64,000 nt of DNA, taken from contig JAMKCH010001630.1 of assembly GCA_023653785.1 (NCBI GenBank), forward strand, positions 1 through 64,000, given 5' to 3'. Both the position numbers and the translations under genes were made by a program. The notes under the pieces were generated by a model. It was not told where the DNA came from and made no database searches. It saw nothing but the letters and a program-made list of their open reading frames with translations. Within the stretch, counting starts at the first letter, position 1. Every line of letters starts with the position of its first letter. This stretch comes from Ophioderma brevispina. Its lineage: Eukaryota; Echinodermata; Ophiuroidea; Amphilepidida; Ophiodermatidae. Of the stretch, positions 1-12,111 are shown in pieces.

Positions 1-1324
1 ACATGCATGCTAGCTCGCGCTTGGTATTGTCTCCGTTCCAATTTCGATACTAAATCTATCCGTGTTTGTATGCGTGCTCGTTGAATCCATCGCTTTTTTT
101 CACAGTAAGTAAGCACTTAATCAGGGGAAACCGTGAAATCTACCCTTTTTTTGCTGTACGATTTTGTATTTTGCTTATTTAAATTAACTTTTAAACCAGC
201 TCCTCACGATTTTTCTTGTCATGTTTTTGTTTTTCACCTAATTGTTGGATGCAACTCTTCCCGTGAGTGCCACCCACTGTTTTGATTAAGTGTAAAACCA
301 AACGCCATTAAGTAGACATACTGGCAGTGTTCATGAATTATTATTCTGTTCATGCAATTCGACACGAAATCCATGTGTATACTCTTTCTTTCCTATATAC
401 CAAAAAAACTTAGATAAATGCTCAATTGATTTCGCCACTGACAATTTTTTATAGATTTTTCTCCCTTCATGCTTAAAATTCTTTCCATTTGGCTTTATTC
501 GTAATTAATAAATTGCAAACGAACTGGAAACTAGGCTAATATCGATAATTCCCGGAAATGAACACCACGCCTCGAATTGTCCAAATTGACTGAGCTATGT
601 TTGTTCCGTGAGTAGGGGGACTATATTTTGAAATCAATGATGTTTTTTTCACAGTATATCAAGAATTAAATATCTTATATAGGTACTATAGTTTGTAAAA
701 TCAAGAAATCGAAAAAAATAAAAAATCAGTTTTTTACATGTCTATTATCTATGAAAATATTACAGAAATGTGGATGCCCTGAAACTCCGCGTATATGTTG
801 CCCGCTTGTCACGTCACGGGTTCCCAGTCGGACCGTCATGGGGGGTCATGGCTACAGTCCGGAATCATTATCTTTTACGAAATTGACCGAAAACCATAGC
901 GTGGGAAAAACTTCTTTCAAATTGTAAATAGCAAAGCATATTGTTGAATATTACAAATACATTAAAGGTTTTCAGGTCCGATCAAAGTCGCATTAGTAAA
1001 TTTACATTTCGCAAGTAAAAAGCGTAAATCAAAACATGTGATCTATAAAAGTATGTTTTTATTGTTTTACCAATATTATACACTAACTGACATTCCGATT
1101 CATATAGTTAATCAGCAATAGGGGAGAACCGAATAATGCAGAAAATTGGATAGTGCTAGGAATTACAGAAAAAGAGGCACTACAGTTGATGTGAGTTAAC
1201 ATGCATGTATGTACCGGAACAAATGGAAGCATGAAGTTAGAACCTTGTCGGGAAGGTGAAAAAAGGGGCGATATGGAACAAAATATGCATTTTCACCCCT
1301 CTTAGGGAATTTCGACTTGTAGTT
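1..1324. other. Non-coding, nothing recognised except a MITE A scrap
   Basis: AT-rich, with no ORF of interest. About 684-750 resembles the family A terminus (GGTACTATAGTTTGTAAAAT, AAAAAATCAGTTTTTTACATG without full match). Confidence 0.6.
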
Positions 1325-1665
1325 AGGGGGACTGTGGTTGATATGAAGTCCCGTGGGAATTTCAATGATTAAGAATCACACATATTTGACACCTTGAGTA
1401 GGTCCCAGATAACAAGAAAAACTTAGATGGAGAATTCCCAGGGGGGCAGATGGCAGCCATCTGGATTTTCAAAATGGGCCTGCCATGTTGGTATATTTTC
1501 AAATCATAACTCGAGTTGTGAAGGTGCTAGGACGATAGTTTGTTGCCGAAACTTGTATGTTCAACACCCTGAAAGGATAGATGAACAGTAAGACCGGCAG
1601 CCATTTTGTTTTTCAAATGGCTGGCCACATTACCTGTTTATGTAAATTTTCAGCAGAAATTGTAG
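1325..1665. repeat. Dispersed repeat G, first copy
   Basis: About 340 bp similar, in the opposite orientation, to 7,395-7,770. Shared pieces include GGTATATTTTCAAATCA-TAAC, GGCAGCCATTTTGTTTTTCA and a CCCGTGGGAATTTCAATGAT block. No ORF. It may be a fragment of an unclassified element. Confidence 0.7.
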
Positions 1666-1974
1666 TGGTGAGTTTCATACAAATTTAATTTAGTGGCCGG
1701 TCTCCATTTAACTAGTTCAAGGTGTAATAAAGATGTTTGGATTTGTTACGAGTAATAGTATTCTTCCTTTCCATCTTGTATATGTGTATTCAAATGGCTG
1801 CCATTGTGACACTGTAAAAGTCATGTTTTGTGTAAACACAAAAAAAAAAAAAAAAAAAATCTTTTATTTCAATACCCAGGTATTCATAGGGCGTTTAGAC
1901 CTGAAATGCTATGGTGCATTTGGATTCCACGAGTCGGCGATATCAACACGGTCAGGAAGGTAGTGTACTCGTAC

Positions 1975-2530
1975 ATTTAAGTGCGGTGTGAAAGGAGATT
2001 ATGGTCCGGTAGGAACCATAGTCCGGGCTCCATAGACGACAACGGAATAAAGCGTGAAACTAAGTTGTGTGAAGAGTCAACAGAACGCTTGCCCTTTGTT
2101 CACCCCTCTGCTTACCGAATGTGAGCCGGCGGGACCAATAATATCCTGCCACCCCGGTGTGAAAGCAGGTCTAGCGGTGGGAGCCATAGTCGGGGGCTCC
2201 ATAGACGATAACCGATTAAAGCTTGAAACTAATGTTGCGGAAGAGTCAACTGAGGTCGATGGCCCTATTGTTCACCATTGTTCCCGGACTATGAGTACGG
2301 CGCCGGACAAGGGTTACTTATACACCGGTGTAGAAGTTTTTATAGTCTGCCGGAACGTCATATCCACCCACAACGGTTTAAAGACAATATGGGCATTGAT
2401 CAGTCGACTATTCAACACTATTCATTTGTCTATGGAGCCCGGATTATATCTTCTTTTCCATCAGGTAATAAAGTCCGTGACCACAGACAACGGAATAAAG
2501 CGTGAAACTTAGGTGGCCTAGAGTCAACTG
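1975..2530 (+). repeat. Degenerate tandem repeat with GACGACAACGGAATAAAGCG motif
   Basis: Motif GACGACAACGGAATAAAGCG or close versions occur near 2,035, 2,204 and 2,481, each followed by TGAAACT and a GAGTCAACTGA/AGAACG box. An inverted version (CCACAACGGTTTAAAGAC) is near 2,370. This explains the 152-residue open frame at 2,054-2,512, which resembles no known protein. Confidence 0.65.
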
Positions 2531-2599
2531 ACCTTCATCTTCACCCGTTGTACCGGTGGCGTAGGAGTCCAGATGGAATATTACTGCCACACGTTAAAC

Positions 2600-2690
2600 G
2601 CAGTACTTCAATCAAGGCTCACGATTTAATGCTTTGGCCACTGAATCGCAGTGATGTCACTGACCCAGAAAGGAAATGCACTATAGTACA
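2600..2690. mobile_element. Truncated right end of the GTCAGTGACGTC MITE
   Basis: AAGGCTCACGATTTAATGCT, GTGATGTCACTGACCC and AAATGCACTATAGTAC match 25,675-25,750 at most positions. The left TIR is absent. Confidence 0.6.
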
Positions 2691-3189
2691 TGGTTAATAA
2701 TCGTACATTGATTGGAAGGGAAAGTGGAGAGGACGGAGATAGTAAAAAAATTATCGTAAAAATTAGAGGTAAACTGTGTTTAAAGAAAAGAAAAAAACCA
2801 AGGGATCTTCCTTATGTACTAGAACAACCCATGATTATTCACAATCCAAGAACTGTAGGCCGTATATTTTGCCTGAGTCAAGTAAAACTGCGTAGTAGTC
2901 CATGAGTGTTGTATTTTTTTAACTGGATTGTGAGTAATCAATTTGCGTAGAGTCTTTAAAAAATGCACTGTGGAAATTGTTTATTTAGTATGAGTACAAC
3001 AACGAATGTTGATTTATAAAGAACGAGCGCACTATAACCATTTGCATAATTCCTTATGTCATAGCAGATAGATGAGGTAGATTGAAAAAAATACAGCGAC
3101 TATAATTACACTTTTGGAAAATGCACTGCGGGGGTAATTGGTGATGAGTTCCCACATTACACTTTGTGTGAATTCTATGTTGTACAAAC

Positions 3190-3497
3190 CAAGGTGGCGG
3201 ACCGACCGGGGCAGGGGGGGCAAGTTGCCCTCTGGCTCGAAAAACAAGAGTGGGACGATATCGACCAAAATATGCATTTCATCTCGCTTCTTCGTAGGAA
3301 ATCCGACCTATTTCAGCCTAAATGTGGGCAAAATTAAAGTATAATTGGGCAAATTTCTGCGGCGCTATTCGCGCATTTCGTCAAGTTAGGACTTAATTGG
3401 AGCAAATCACCGGGACGACTTAAGAATTTTGCCCCTTCTGGCGGGACGACTTGGAAATTTTGCCCCCTCGGAATCGACTGCCTCGGTACGCCCACTG
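3190..3497. mobile_element. hAT-like MITE, diverged CAGTGGCGTA family
   Basis: Left AAGGTGGCGGACCGACCGGG and right CCTCGGTACGCCCACTG are imperfect inverted ends. The interior has repeated GGGACGACTT-(A/G)-GAA-TTTTGCCCC segments. About 308 bp. Confidence 0.55.
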
Positions 3498-3499
3498 TA

Positions 3500-5539
3500 A
3501 ATTACCACAATGTTAAAGTTTTCTATCAACTGTCGACATCATCGATGTTATGATGTACCGGTACTGTTAAATGACCATAAAAAACATTGGTTTAAATGGA
3601 CAGCTGGGACTCATAGCTAGTTAATTAATGACATTTTTGCTAAGCTTATTTGCCATTGTGAGTCCCAAATTTTTGAGGGCATTTTTATACAGTGTGGCAT
3701 TGGTTAGGTCCACTCTTTCTGCATTGTGCATTCATCAGACTCGATGAAGCATCCACAAAGTTATGTACAGAATAGTCTCTTTCCACATTTGCATAAATTA
3801 TTGCACATCAAAGCGGGGGCGGGGATTGCCACATCACACTTCACCAAATGAATTACGGCATACGGAGAAGGAGGTAAAGATGTCATCACAGGATTGAATT
3901 TCCTATTCACAATAGCCTACCGTTGTAATTGGGCTGGGGTAACTTCGATTAACATCTCATTGTACCAAAAGATTGAGTGTAGTGGGCGCAGGAATAGCGG
4001 TTAAAAGGGCAGAGCTATTCGGAGCGACGACCCTCTGATTGCGCCGTTTCTTGCCTGTGGACTTGAATCCAGAAATTGAAGAGGTTCATTAGGTCTCACC
4101 ATCATCAAGAAGCAAACACAAAGCTCATTCTCCTAGTCTCAATGGCTACACAATAATTTGATGCCACCATCTGTATTGAGAATTTATTTACCATACACAG
4201 ACGTCCTTTACTAGCCATTCTGCGCTACCCAAACCTCTGTATAGATACAAGTTTGTCGCAGGAGTATATAGAAGACCATAGGCTATACAATGCTCTGGAT
4301 GCTAAGAAGGCTGATTTCTTCCCCTTTTCCCTGCACTATCATGTACAGAGTTCACTGGGAGATTGCTGGCAAAGGAAAGCTGACGTTTGGTAAGGACTGA
4401 AAGGAAGGTGGCTTCAGATGATGTACAAGGTATTATGCCCTTCACTGCCTCAGAGGGCAGAAAACATCATCTGAAGCAATCCTATTAGCATGCCAGCAAA
4501 AGGCATTTGTGTGGTCAGTTGTATGTATCTCGTTCGGAAATTAACAATGTAGCAGATGCTGTACAGTTGTATCTGTTTTGGAAGCTAGCGAGACCTTCAT
4601 TTCTTAGTATGAGAGTTTAGTTTGGTTGCACCAAGTAACAACAAGGCAGAAACAGGCACACATTGTATGGTCCTGCCTCCTCCCAGAGCAGCACTTTTAT
4701 GAGCTACTGATTTTGGAGTTACCACTACGGCGACGATTAGGTACAATCGACATATAAAATCCAGGGTTGTGGCGACCCAAGTAATACAGATGGGATTGTT
4801 TTTGTTCGTGGATTGACAAATTCAAGCCAAGTGGAGTTGACATTTGCTCCTGGTCCAGCTTGACAATAATTCATTTGGTGTGATTGTGAATGATTGTGAC
4901 AAGTCTTGATGTGCCAACAATTAGTGCAAATGCATAACGGACTGAACTGTATAGAACTTACGGGGTGTTCCATCGAGTCCGATGAATGAAAGAAATTGTG
5001 GACCTACCAATGTCCCCTGGCCCATCCTGGCAGATGAGGAAGACAACGTGATTAGAACCTAAACCATGTCATGATTGTGATAAAACAAGAATAAACACAC
5101 GAAGTGGATTGATGGTGTTGGTGAGCTTGCTCATGATGAATCCATATTTGTGGGGCTCCATACCAATTAAACAACTCCAAAGTTGCACTTTTAAAGAAGT
5201 TTAAAAATATGCTCACTTTGCTGTTTTGTGAGCATGCTGCCTATATGGTCTGTTATAGACTCTGCAAAGTGAAGTATAATAGTGAGCCTTGTCTTGATAA
5301 ATCATATTTGTGGGCAACTTATACCAATTAAAACAACTACACAATGCAGTTTAAGATCTCATACCAAATAGAGGTACTCCACATCCAGCTCTAAAACCTA
5401 CCACTCACGGACTACCCTACAGAGCTTTTAATGTACTCATACATAAAAAAAAGACTGCTCTAAGATGCTTCTACTATTTACAGTGGTGTGGTGTGATTAT
5501 GGGTTGTTCTATGTATATTGTTGACAGTTTGTTTTTGTT
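3500..5539. other. Non-coding, one small hairpin
   Basis: No gene recognised. GCTTCAGATGATGT (about 4,411) and ACATCATCTGAAGC (about 4,463) pair across about 40 bp. One short + strand reading near 4,770-4,870 (CGDPSNTDGIVFVRGL) looks protein-like but has no supporting context. Confidence 0.5.
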
Positions 5540-7113
5540 TAGGGGTCGTCCCCAAATTGCCACGTTAACTTTAATGGGTGCTCAATGGGGGGACTTTATG
5601 TATAAGTTCCGTTGAATTTTAATGAGGGCAAGGCACCCATTATCCCACCCATTTTAAAATTTTATTAAATTCTGTTCTGCGCCCCTTTGCCTGCCCACTT
5701 AGCCCACTTTTAAACCTAGGCTCAGAGGTATTAACCTGAAAGGTCAATCTCTAACCACTGCTTGGTCTTTATACCCATGGGAAGAGATCAACTTAAATAC
5801 TCCGTTGAAGTGCTTAGCGGGGCCTTTAAAATTAATTTAATGAGTTTGCACTTTACCACCAGTGCCAATAAACTCTATCAAACTACAGGAACAGGGCAGA
5901 GAACATACTTCTAATACAGCCAGGGAGGTTATGATATATTTCAGTACGAAATATATCATGTATATACATAGTGTAGCCTATTACTAGTTGTAAGCTTGGA
6001 TATGTAATCCACATTCCAATTACTTTGTTTGTGTTTAAAGGTAGCTGATTGAGAGGCAATATGGAAAGGGAGAACAATAACCATGCGAATCATATTAAGG
6101 TACTATTACTAATTTTCTTAGTGAGTTATTTTTTTGGCTACTGTAGATTTAATGTTTGTATCAGTACCTGAGGGAAGGAAAGTATCATCAAGGCCCATTT
6201 TTTATAAGTATCTTAATAGAATTATGTGTTAAAACAGTTGAAAAGATAGATTTGTATGGAAATGGCAACCCTTGAGTTGTATATTTCAACTGAAAAAAGG
6301 GTAGAAATAAAGGCAAGCCAAATCAAAAACAAAACACAACGTAATATAGTGAGACACATGTTTTTGTATCAATTTGAGTGTCCTTTGCAATAAAAATAGT
6401 AGAACTCAGATCTCCGTGAAATAGGGTCAAGTTCTAGAATGATTTCTTATTAATATGGTTTTGGACTATATCATAAGAAATAAGACATGCATTTTGGGGA
6501 CAAATAAAGGGCATTGTATATAGCTGAGTGTGAAGTGATAAGCATCTTGTCTTTTTGCAAAGGAGGTGCCCAGTGTTGTTATTCTGTGTGATATACATTT
6601 TAATTGAGTTATGTAATTGTAAAAAACTCTACTACCCCATTTTACAAGTAGTCCAAAACCGGCTACAATTAATTAATAGTACAACAAACTATTGGAGTAC
6701 ACATCGTAGTTAAATACCTGGAGCTTAGAAAGATACGCATAAAATTTTTGTTAACTGAATGGATTATAAAAATAAATAATAAAACATGATTTATCATAAA
6801 AAGAGGCATAACAATAATGTTACTATAGTGAGTGTAAGCAGTTCTGGACTCTGCAAACTGTCAATGAAAACTGTAACAAACCCGGTGCAGGGAGGAACTT
6901 GCATTGTGAAGGTACACAAGGGAATTGAATCATTTTTAGTGATTATCCCCCCCTCACTGGGGAATTGCCTCCTTTATCATTGAGAATTGTTCCGTTAAAT
7001 TGTGTGTAGCCCACTTTTGACTCCCCATTAAATTTCTAAGTGCTCCGTTAAAAATCAATGGGGCCACTTTTGGGCACCATTAAAGTTTAACGGGGCATTG
7101 GAGCGACCCCTTA
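5540..7113. mobile_element. 1.57-kb TIR element, ends TAGGGGTCG
   Basis: Left TAGGGGTCGTCCCCAAATTG, then GTTAACTTTAATGGGTGC. Right mirrored GCACCATTAAAGTTTAACGG and CATTGGAGCGACCCCTTA. Subterminal repeats of 'CCGTT-AA-TTTTAATGGGG' type occur at both ends over about 150 bp. The interior is AT-rich with no transposase recognised. A long-TIR, non-autonomous element. Confidence 0.65.
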
Positions 7114-7394
7114 TCGTGTGTACCCTTGTTTTTAGCCAATGGGCTGGTTGCAGTGGCACACCCGTACACTCCTCCGGATGCGTTTAAAAAAACGACAATA
7201 CTTTCGCAAATGCTTCAGAAAATTTTAAATTTTTGTTTTCCTTCGTCATTGTTTTTTCATATTTTAGCATTTTTTTTTGTTGCAAGGTTTAGCTTATTTT
7301 TTCTCTTACCAATAGGAAACATCTTTAGTATACATCGGACTAATAAATGATACGGTGTCATCCCAAATTAAATTTATATTAAACTCAAACAAAT

Positions 7395-7770
7395 TACTGC
7401 TGAAAATGTACAATAACTTGTAATTGGCGGCCATTTTTTGAAAAACAAAATGGCTGCCAGTCTTTATGTTCCTCTTCTAGATCTACTTTATCCTCCCGAG
7501 AGTTGTAAGGTGTTTTAAAAATGACAGTTTGGTCAAACCAAACTAGCTTCCTATCACATTCACAACGCGGGTTATTGATTTGAAAATATACCAAAATGTA
7601 GCAGCCATTGTGAAATCAAGATGTCCCGCCATTGCCACCGCCCCGGGAATCCTCTCCATCAAAACTTGTCTTGTTCTCTGGGGCCGCTCTTAGGTAGCTA
7701 ATAAGGTGTATCCTTTAATCATTGAAAATCCCACGGGAGTCCACAGTCCCCGTTGACTTTGTTAAACCAA
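7395..7770. repeat. Dispersed repeat G, inverted copy
   Basis: Reverse complement of the 1,325-1,665 repeat, with about 6 kb between. A short - strand ORF (7,394-7,594) lies in it, but the other copy does not keep it open, so no protein is claimed. Confidence 0.7.
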
Positions 7771-10700
7771 TTTCAAGTGATTCATCCGCAAAGAGTCAAA
7801 ATTTCAGAGTTATAGCTTTAAACGTGAAGGATAGGCCGTTAGAATTCATCATAGTTCGTTTTTCGTCATTGAATAATTTGGAGAAAATGAAAACAATGGC
7901 AAATGTTCAAGATATGAATCTTCTCCATTTGTTTCATGTGTAGTATATCAGTGCCCCGTACAACAGTAATGACCAAAATATACAGTTATAGCCCTTATCA
8001 GTTGGCGTCTTGGGTTATATCATTTGCAGGGGTGGTGGTAGTATACCTGTACTTGCTACATACATGCACAAATCTGATTTTTGCTAATGTTTTTTCGATT
8101 TTCTGATGTAGGAAATCACTGATAGTACCTATTACTACGCCACTGATGGGTCTAAAACTTTCTGTGCCACCATAATGAACATCAAACTTCAAAATCTAGT
8201 TTTTCGCTTTGGTAATTGTCTCCCCTCTTGTCATCCATTGAACCATTGCACTTTAAAAAGAGAATTGATCGAATAGAGACCTTAAATTACCTTTTTTAGC
8301 CCTGAAAACTCTTTTTTTCCAAGAAATGGTGAGTTTTATTTTGGGCGCATGCACTGATAGAGTGATTTGGACCCCCTTTTTGGCACAGAGAAACATCTAA
8401 ATCAAGAGAGATGGTACTCCTACATTATCAACATTCACTGTGTATACTGCAGGTTTGCGTCGGATCAACAGCCACCTCGGATTTAGTAAAGCCATAAGGT
8501 CCTGTATATAATCAGATGAGTGAAGGTGTAAATCTTGATACTGCATTTGCTTTTCTTATGGTGTTATTAAGGTAATTTTCCACTCATTCTAAACATAACC
8601 GTATATGTTTGATGTCGGCATTTACTTGACCTTTTGCCTTCCGCAAATGTTGATGTTCTTTTTATCGGATTCCCACATTGCGGTTGGTGTACCCTATAAA
8701 GATTTTTTGCAATGAAAATATTAATGAAATAAAAAGTTTGCGATTACCATAGTTCTGATCAAGCTTTACTTTTTTAATACTAGTGCATCCCCCGTGTGTG
8801 CCCTTTGACCTATTGTTGACCTTTATATTTAAAAAAAAAAAAATCGTTTTAAATCCCGCGTTTGTATTGAAACCCGCCCTATGTCCGCTTTGTAATTGGG
8901 TGCCTCTTGATAATTTGATATTTTTATTGGAAGTGGTCCGCATTCAAACTAAAAATATCAATTTTTAAAACACTTAAAAAAAAAAAAAAATTAGGGGGGG
9001 GGGGAGTTAATACCTTTGATCAACTGTGATATGCCATATTTTGCGAGATTTGTACCAGAAAAGGGCAATAACATTAACGACCGTGCAGATATATAAGATT
9101 GGAGCTTTTCGATAAGAAAGAACCCACCTAAAAGGAAGAAACACACGTTTGTGTCAACGCTGGTTTATACAGTCCCTATACCGTTTGACTTGGCATAGTG
9201 AGTGCCTCCGAGAGTGTAAGATCTAACCATTTTTTTTTTGCTGTAAATGGTATCCATTCGCTGTAATAGAGCTGCAGATTATTGAGTCGACGTGGACTCA
9301 TACAAATTTGTTCCTCAAAATGCACTGTTTTTTAGCAAATTTGGAACTTTTGATTAAAATTGCCTAATTTCAAGTTCCTTTACCCAAATCAAGAAATTTG
9401 GCAAACAAAGGTATATATTCGTGTCAACCTCGAAAAATAACCCCCTATGTTTTGTAGAGAGTTCGACGTATATGACCAACTTTATTTTACTTGAGCTATA
9501 CAATCTAAAGAATAAATACGAAATTGTTTTTCTTAGAGTTGTACACGGCTGATAAAGGCAACTGACAGCAACCATGACAACGCCAGTTTGTGATATCGAA
9601 AAAAAAACATTTTTTTTTCGCAGTAAAAGCATGTGTGACCTTATAGAACATAATAATCTAATCTATATAAGTCAAATTGGGACGGGGATTTTGTACCAAT
9701 ATTCTAATCTGCAGAACTCTCAGAACTTAAATAAGGCTCTGATATGGCCAAAAAAAAGTTTGTTAGAAGAAATGTGAAATGCGTTTTTTTAAGAAAAAGG
9801 CTCATGCAAATGCGTTTTTTTAAATGCATTTTGACCCACTTGCAATTTTTGGGACTTTTAATTTTTGTTACAATAAAAATCCAAGTCAGTAAAAATCTAA
9901 AAAAAAAATATGCGGGCAAAGACCAATTTTAAATAAAATTCGCGCGGTCTTCTGAGGAAAATTTTTTTTCTTGGCCCGAAACTTAAATCCTGTGAATGCT
10001 TTTCTTTGAAGTCTTTATCGAACCTTATATTTTCTTATAAAGAGGATGAATACTTTTCGCACTTGATGCGGCGGGTTATATACGTAAAAAAAAACCAGTG
10101 TAAACTGGGAAATTTATATGTCCTAGCGAAACTAGCCTTATCGCCCCCGAAAGAGGCCACAAATTTTCGATCAGCGCATGGTGATTTCGGTAGGGGATAC
10201 GGTTTCTGTCAATGTAAAATTATTCATCAACTGGACGGTTAGGTTAACAAGCAGCATGTCTTAATCCTTTTTCTGCCGCGCAGACTATGGGGACTCTCGA
10301 CTACCTACAACACAAACTCAATCTTGTCAACAACCAGCCAATTTATATGGAATCGCACATTCAGGTATTAGACTCATAGTATTATTGAGTACCAAGCCAT
10401 TGAAAGGGCGCGCACTGAAGCATGGTGGATATGGAGAATGACACTTTTTTAATGGGCCGAATTGCCAATACCCCGGCAAGTAACAATGTTATTGTACCCA
10501 GGGTATTGTAGTGATGGTCTGTCTACCGTGGCTGGGAGGGCATGGACAAAATTAAACCATGGTATGAACTATACAACACGAGGCATACAACCGTTGAAAA
10601 AGAAAAAAAATAAAAGAAGGAAAGAAAGAAAAGGAAGAAGAAGAAACAAATTTAAAATTGGCCGAATTGGACGTGGCCGAATTGGAAATGGGGGGCCGAA

Positions 10701-11748
10701 GCGGAAATGGCGTGGGCGAATGGCAAGTGGGCCGAATAGGGTTGGCCGAAGTGGCATGAGTTGGGCCGATTGGAAATGGGCCGAAAAACTGTCCGTATTC
10801 GAGAAACTCCGTCAACTGTGCCAGTTGACAGATAGAGACCGAGAGAGTATAAATTCGGGCGGCCCTGCGTTGCAGAAATTCGCCGATGGAGTTTGATATG
10901 TAAATTGTTTTCGCAGTCGACTGCACTTGCAAGACTTAAGCTTCAAGATCGGAATAATCATAAAAGTCCATGGCCCGATAGCTATACTAAGTAATAATAG
11001 ACTAGGGCCCAGTGGACCCTAGTACAACGGAGTCATACTGGAAAGTTCGGGAATGTCGCGAGTCATTATCAATCTTTGATTTAAATTTACAAATCACCCT
11101 CATTTCTAGTATGACGACAGTACATAAGTAAAAACGTGTAGCACGAATCCGACAAGAATATCTCCAAAATACAGACTTAATATTTATTTTCATCGAAGAA
11201 ACGACATTGCCAGGAGATAAAATAACAAGTACAAGAGGTGCATGATAAATACGGCGGCCATTAGGGTTATTTTTCTTAGTGTAATGACTCCGACGCAGCC
11301 CTGCGTCGACAGTCCCTTACTAATACAGTGCTTGATTGATACGGCTTTTCAATGCATCTAGTGGCCTTTACGTCGTGCCGACGATCAATGTCAAAAAACG
11401 ACGAAAGGTTCCAGATTTTTTACCGGACGTGGTCAAAATTGTATCAGAAGAAAGCTACTATTTTCTCAGTTACCCGGTGAAATCTTAGGGCTAAATGATG
11501 TTTGGTTTGGATGTTAGGAGAATGTGCCCCTTTTTGGTCGACCAATATTAATTTCACACTAAAACAAAAGTACTCTGAAGTAGTAAGTTGCACAATCAAC
11601 TTTAGCTCTCACATCAAAACGGGTTGAAAATATCGGCGCGAAAACTTTACAGATGGGGTTTAAGGGTGAAGCCCATTCTATCAAATGAAAAACTGATAGA
11701 CTAAATTTAGGGCCATCCCCGTTAAACTTTTTCCCTGAGCCGGGATGC
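7771..11748. other. Non-coding, mostly AT-rich, few structures
   Basis: It contains a MITE A terminal scrap (8,090-8,130), A and G runs near 8,975-9,003 and the GGCCGAATTGG repeat (10.65 kb). About 11,405-11,460 matches 52,205-52,260 as a short dispersed repeat (CCAGATTTT...GTGGTCAA...AGAAAGCTACT). No gene recognised. Confidence 0.55.
10655..10795 (+). repeat. GGCCGAATTGGAAATGG short tandem repeat
   Basis: Eight or so imperfect 15-18 bp units (GGCCGAATTGGACGTGGCCG and so on) after an A/G-rich stretch (10,595-10,645). The overlapping open frames on both strands (144 and 126 aa) are products of this repetition and have no family features. Confidence 0.75.
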
Positions 11749-12111
11749 TTAAAGCTACTATCAGTGAGTTGCTAAATCAGCAAATCGAAAAAATATCAAA
11801 AATCAGATTTTTTACATGTATGTAAACAATACGGGGGATACCTAACATACCAGGTGCAAATGACTAAGACTGAAAGCACCTAATAAGGACAGAATCGGAG
11901 CGATTTTAGTAATTACTGTCCGTTCGGGGGACCACTTACTACAAAACGTACTTGAATGGAGAATCGTTATCTGGAACACTGCGTTTTCTCCTTTTCTGTC
12001 AATTCTACAGCTGGAAGGGTAACTATGGAATTCTACAGACTTATCCTTCACTTTGAAGCTATTCCTGACAAATTTCAAATATTTTTCAAATCACTGATAG
12101 TGTCTTTAAAG
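11749..12111. mobile_element. MITE family A copy 1 (TIR TTAAAG-CACTATCAGTGATTTGC)
   Basis: Starts TTAAAGCTACTATCAGTGAG and ends AATCACTGATAGTGTCTTTA, about 360 bp. Internal landmarks are AAAAATCAGATTTTTTACAT, TCCGTTCGGGGGACCACTTA and CAGACTTATCCTTCACTTT. Two more full copies lie at 47,841 and 61,392. An internal open frame is a shadow. Confidence 0.82.

Noticed and set aside
2054..2512. 152-aa ORF
   Set aside because: Spans degenerate tandem copies of the GACGACAACGG motif; no similarity recognised.
4411..4477. pre-miRNA-like hairpin
   Set aside because: Stem of only 14 bp with a large loop; not a convincing precursor.
4765..4870. Protein-like reading CGDPSNTDGIVFVRGL on +
   Set aside because: Short, no clear donor, no second exon, and no family recognised.
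10462..10932. 144-aa (+) and 126-aa (-) ORFs
   Set aside because: Overlapping frames of a short GGCCGAATTGG repeat with an A/G-rich tract.
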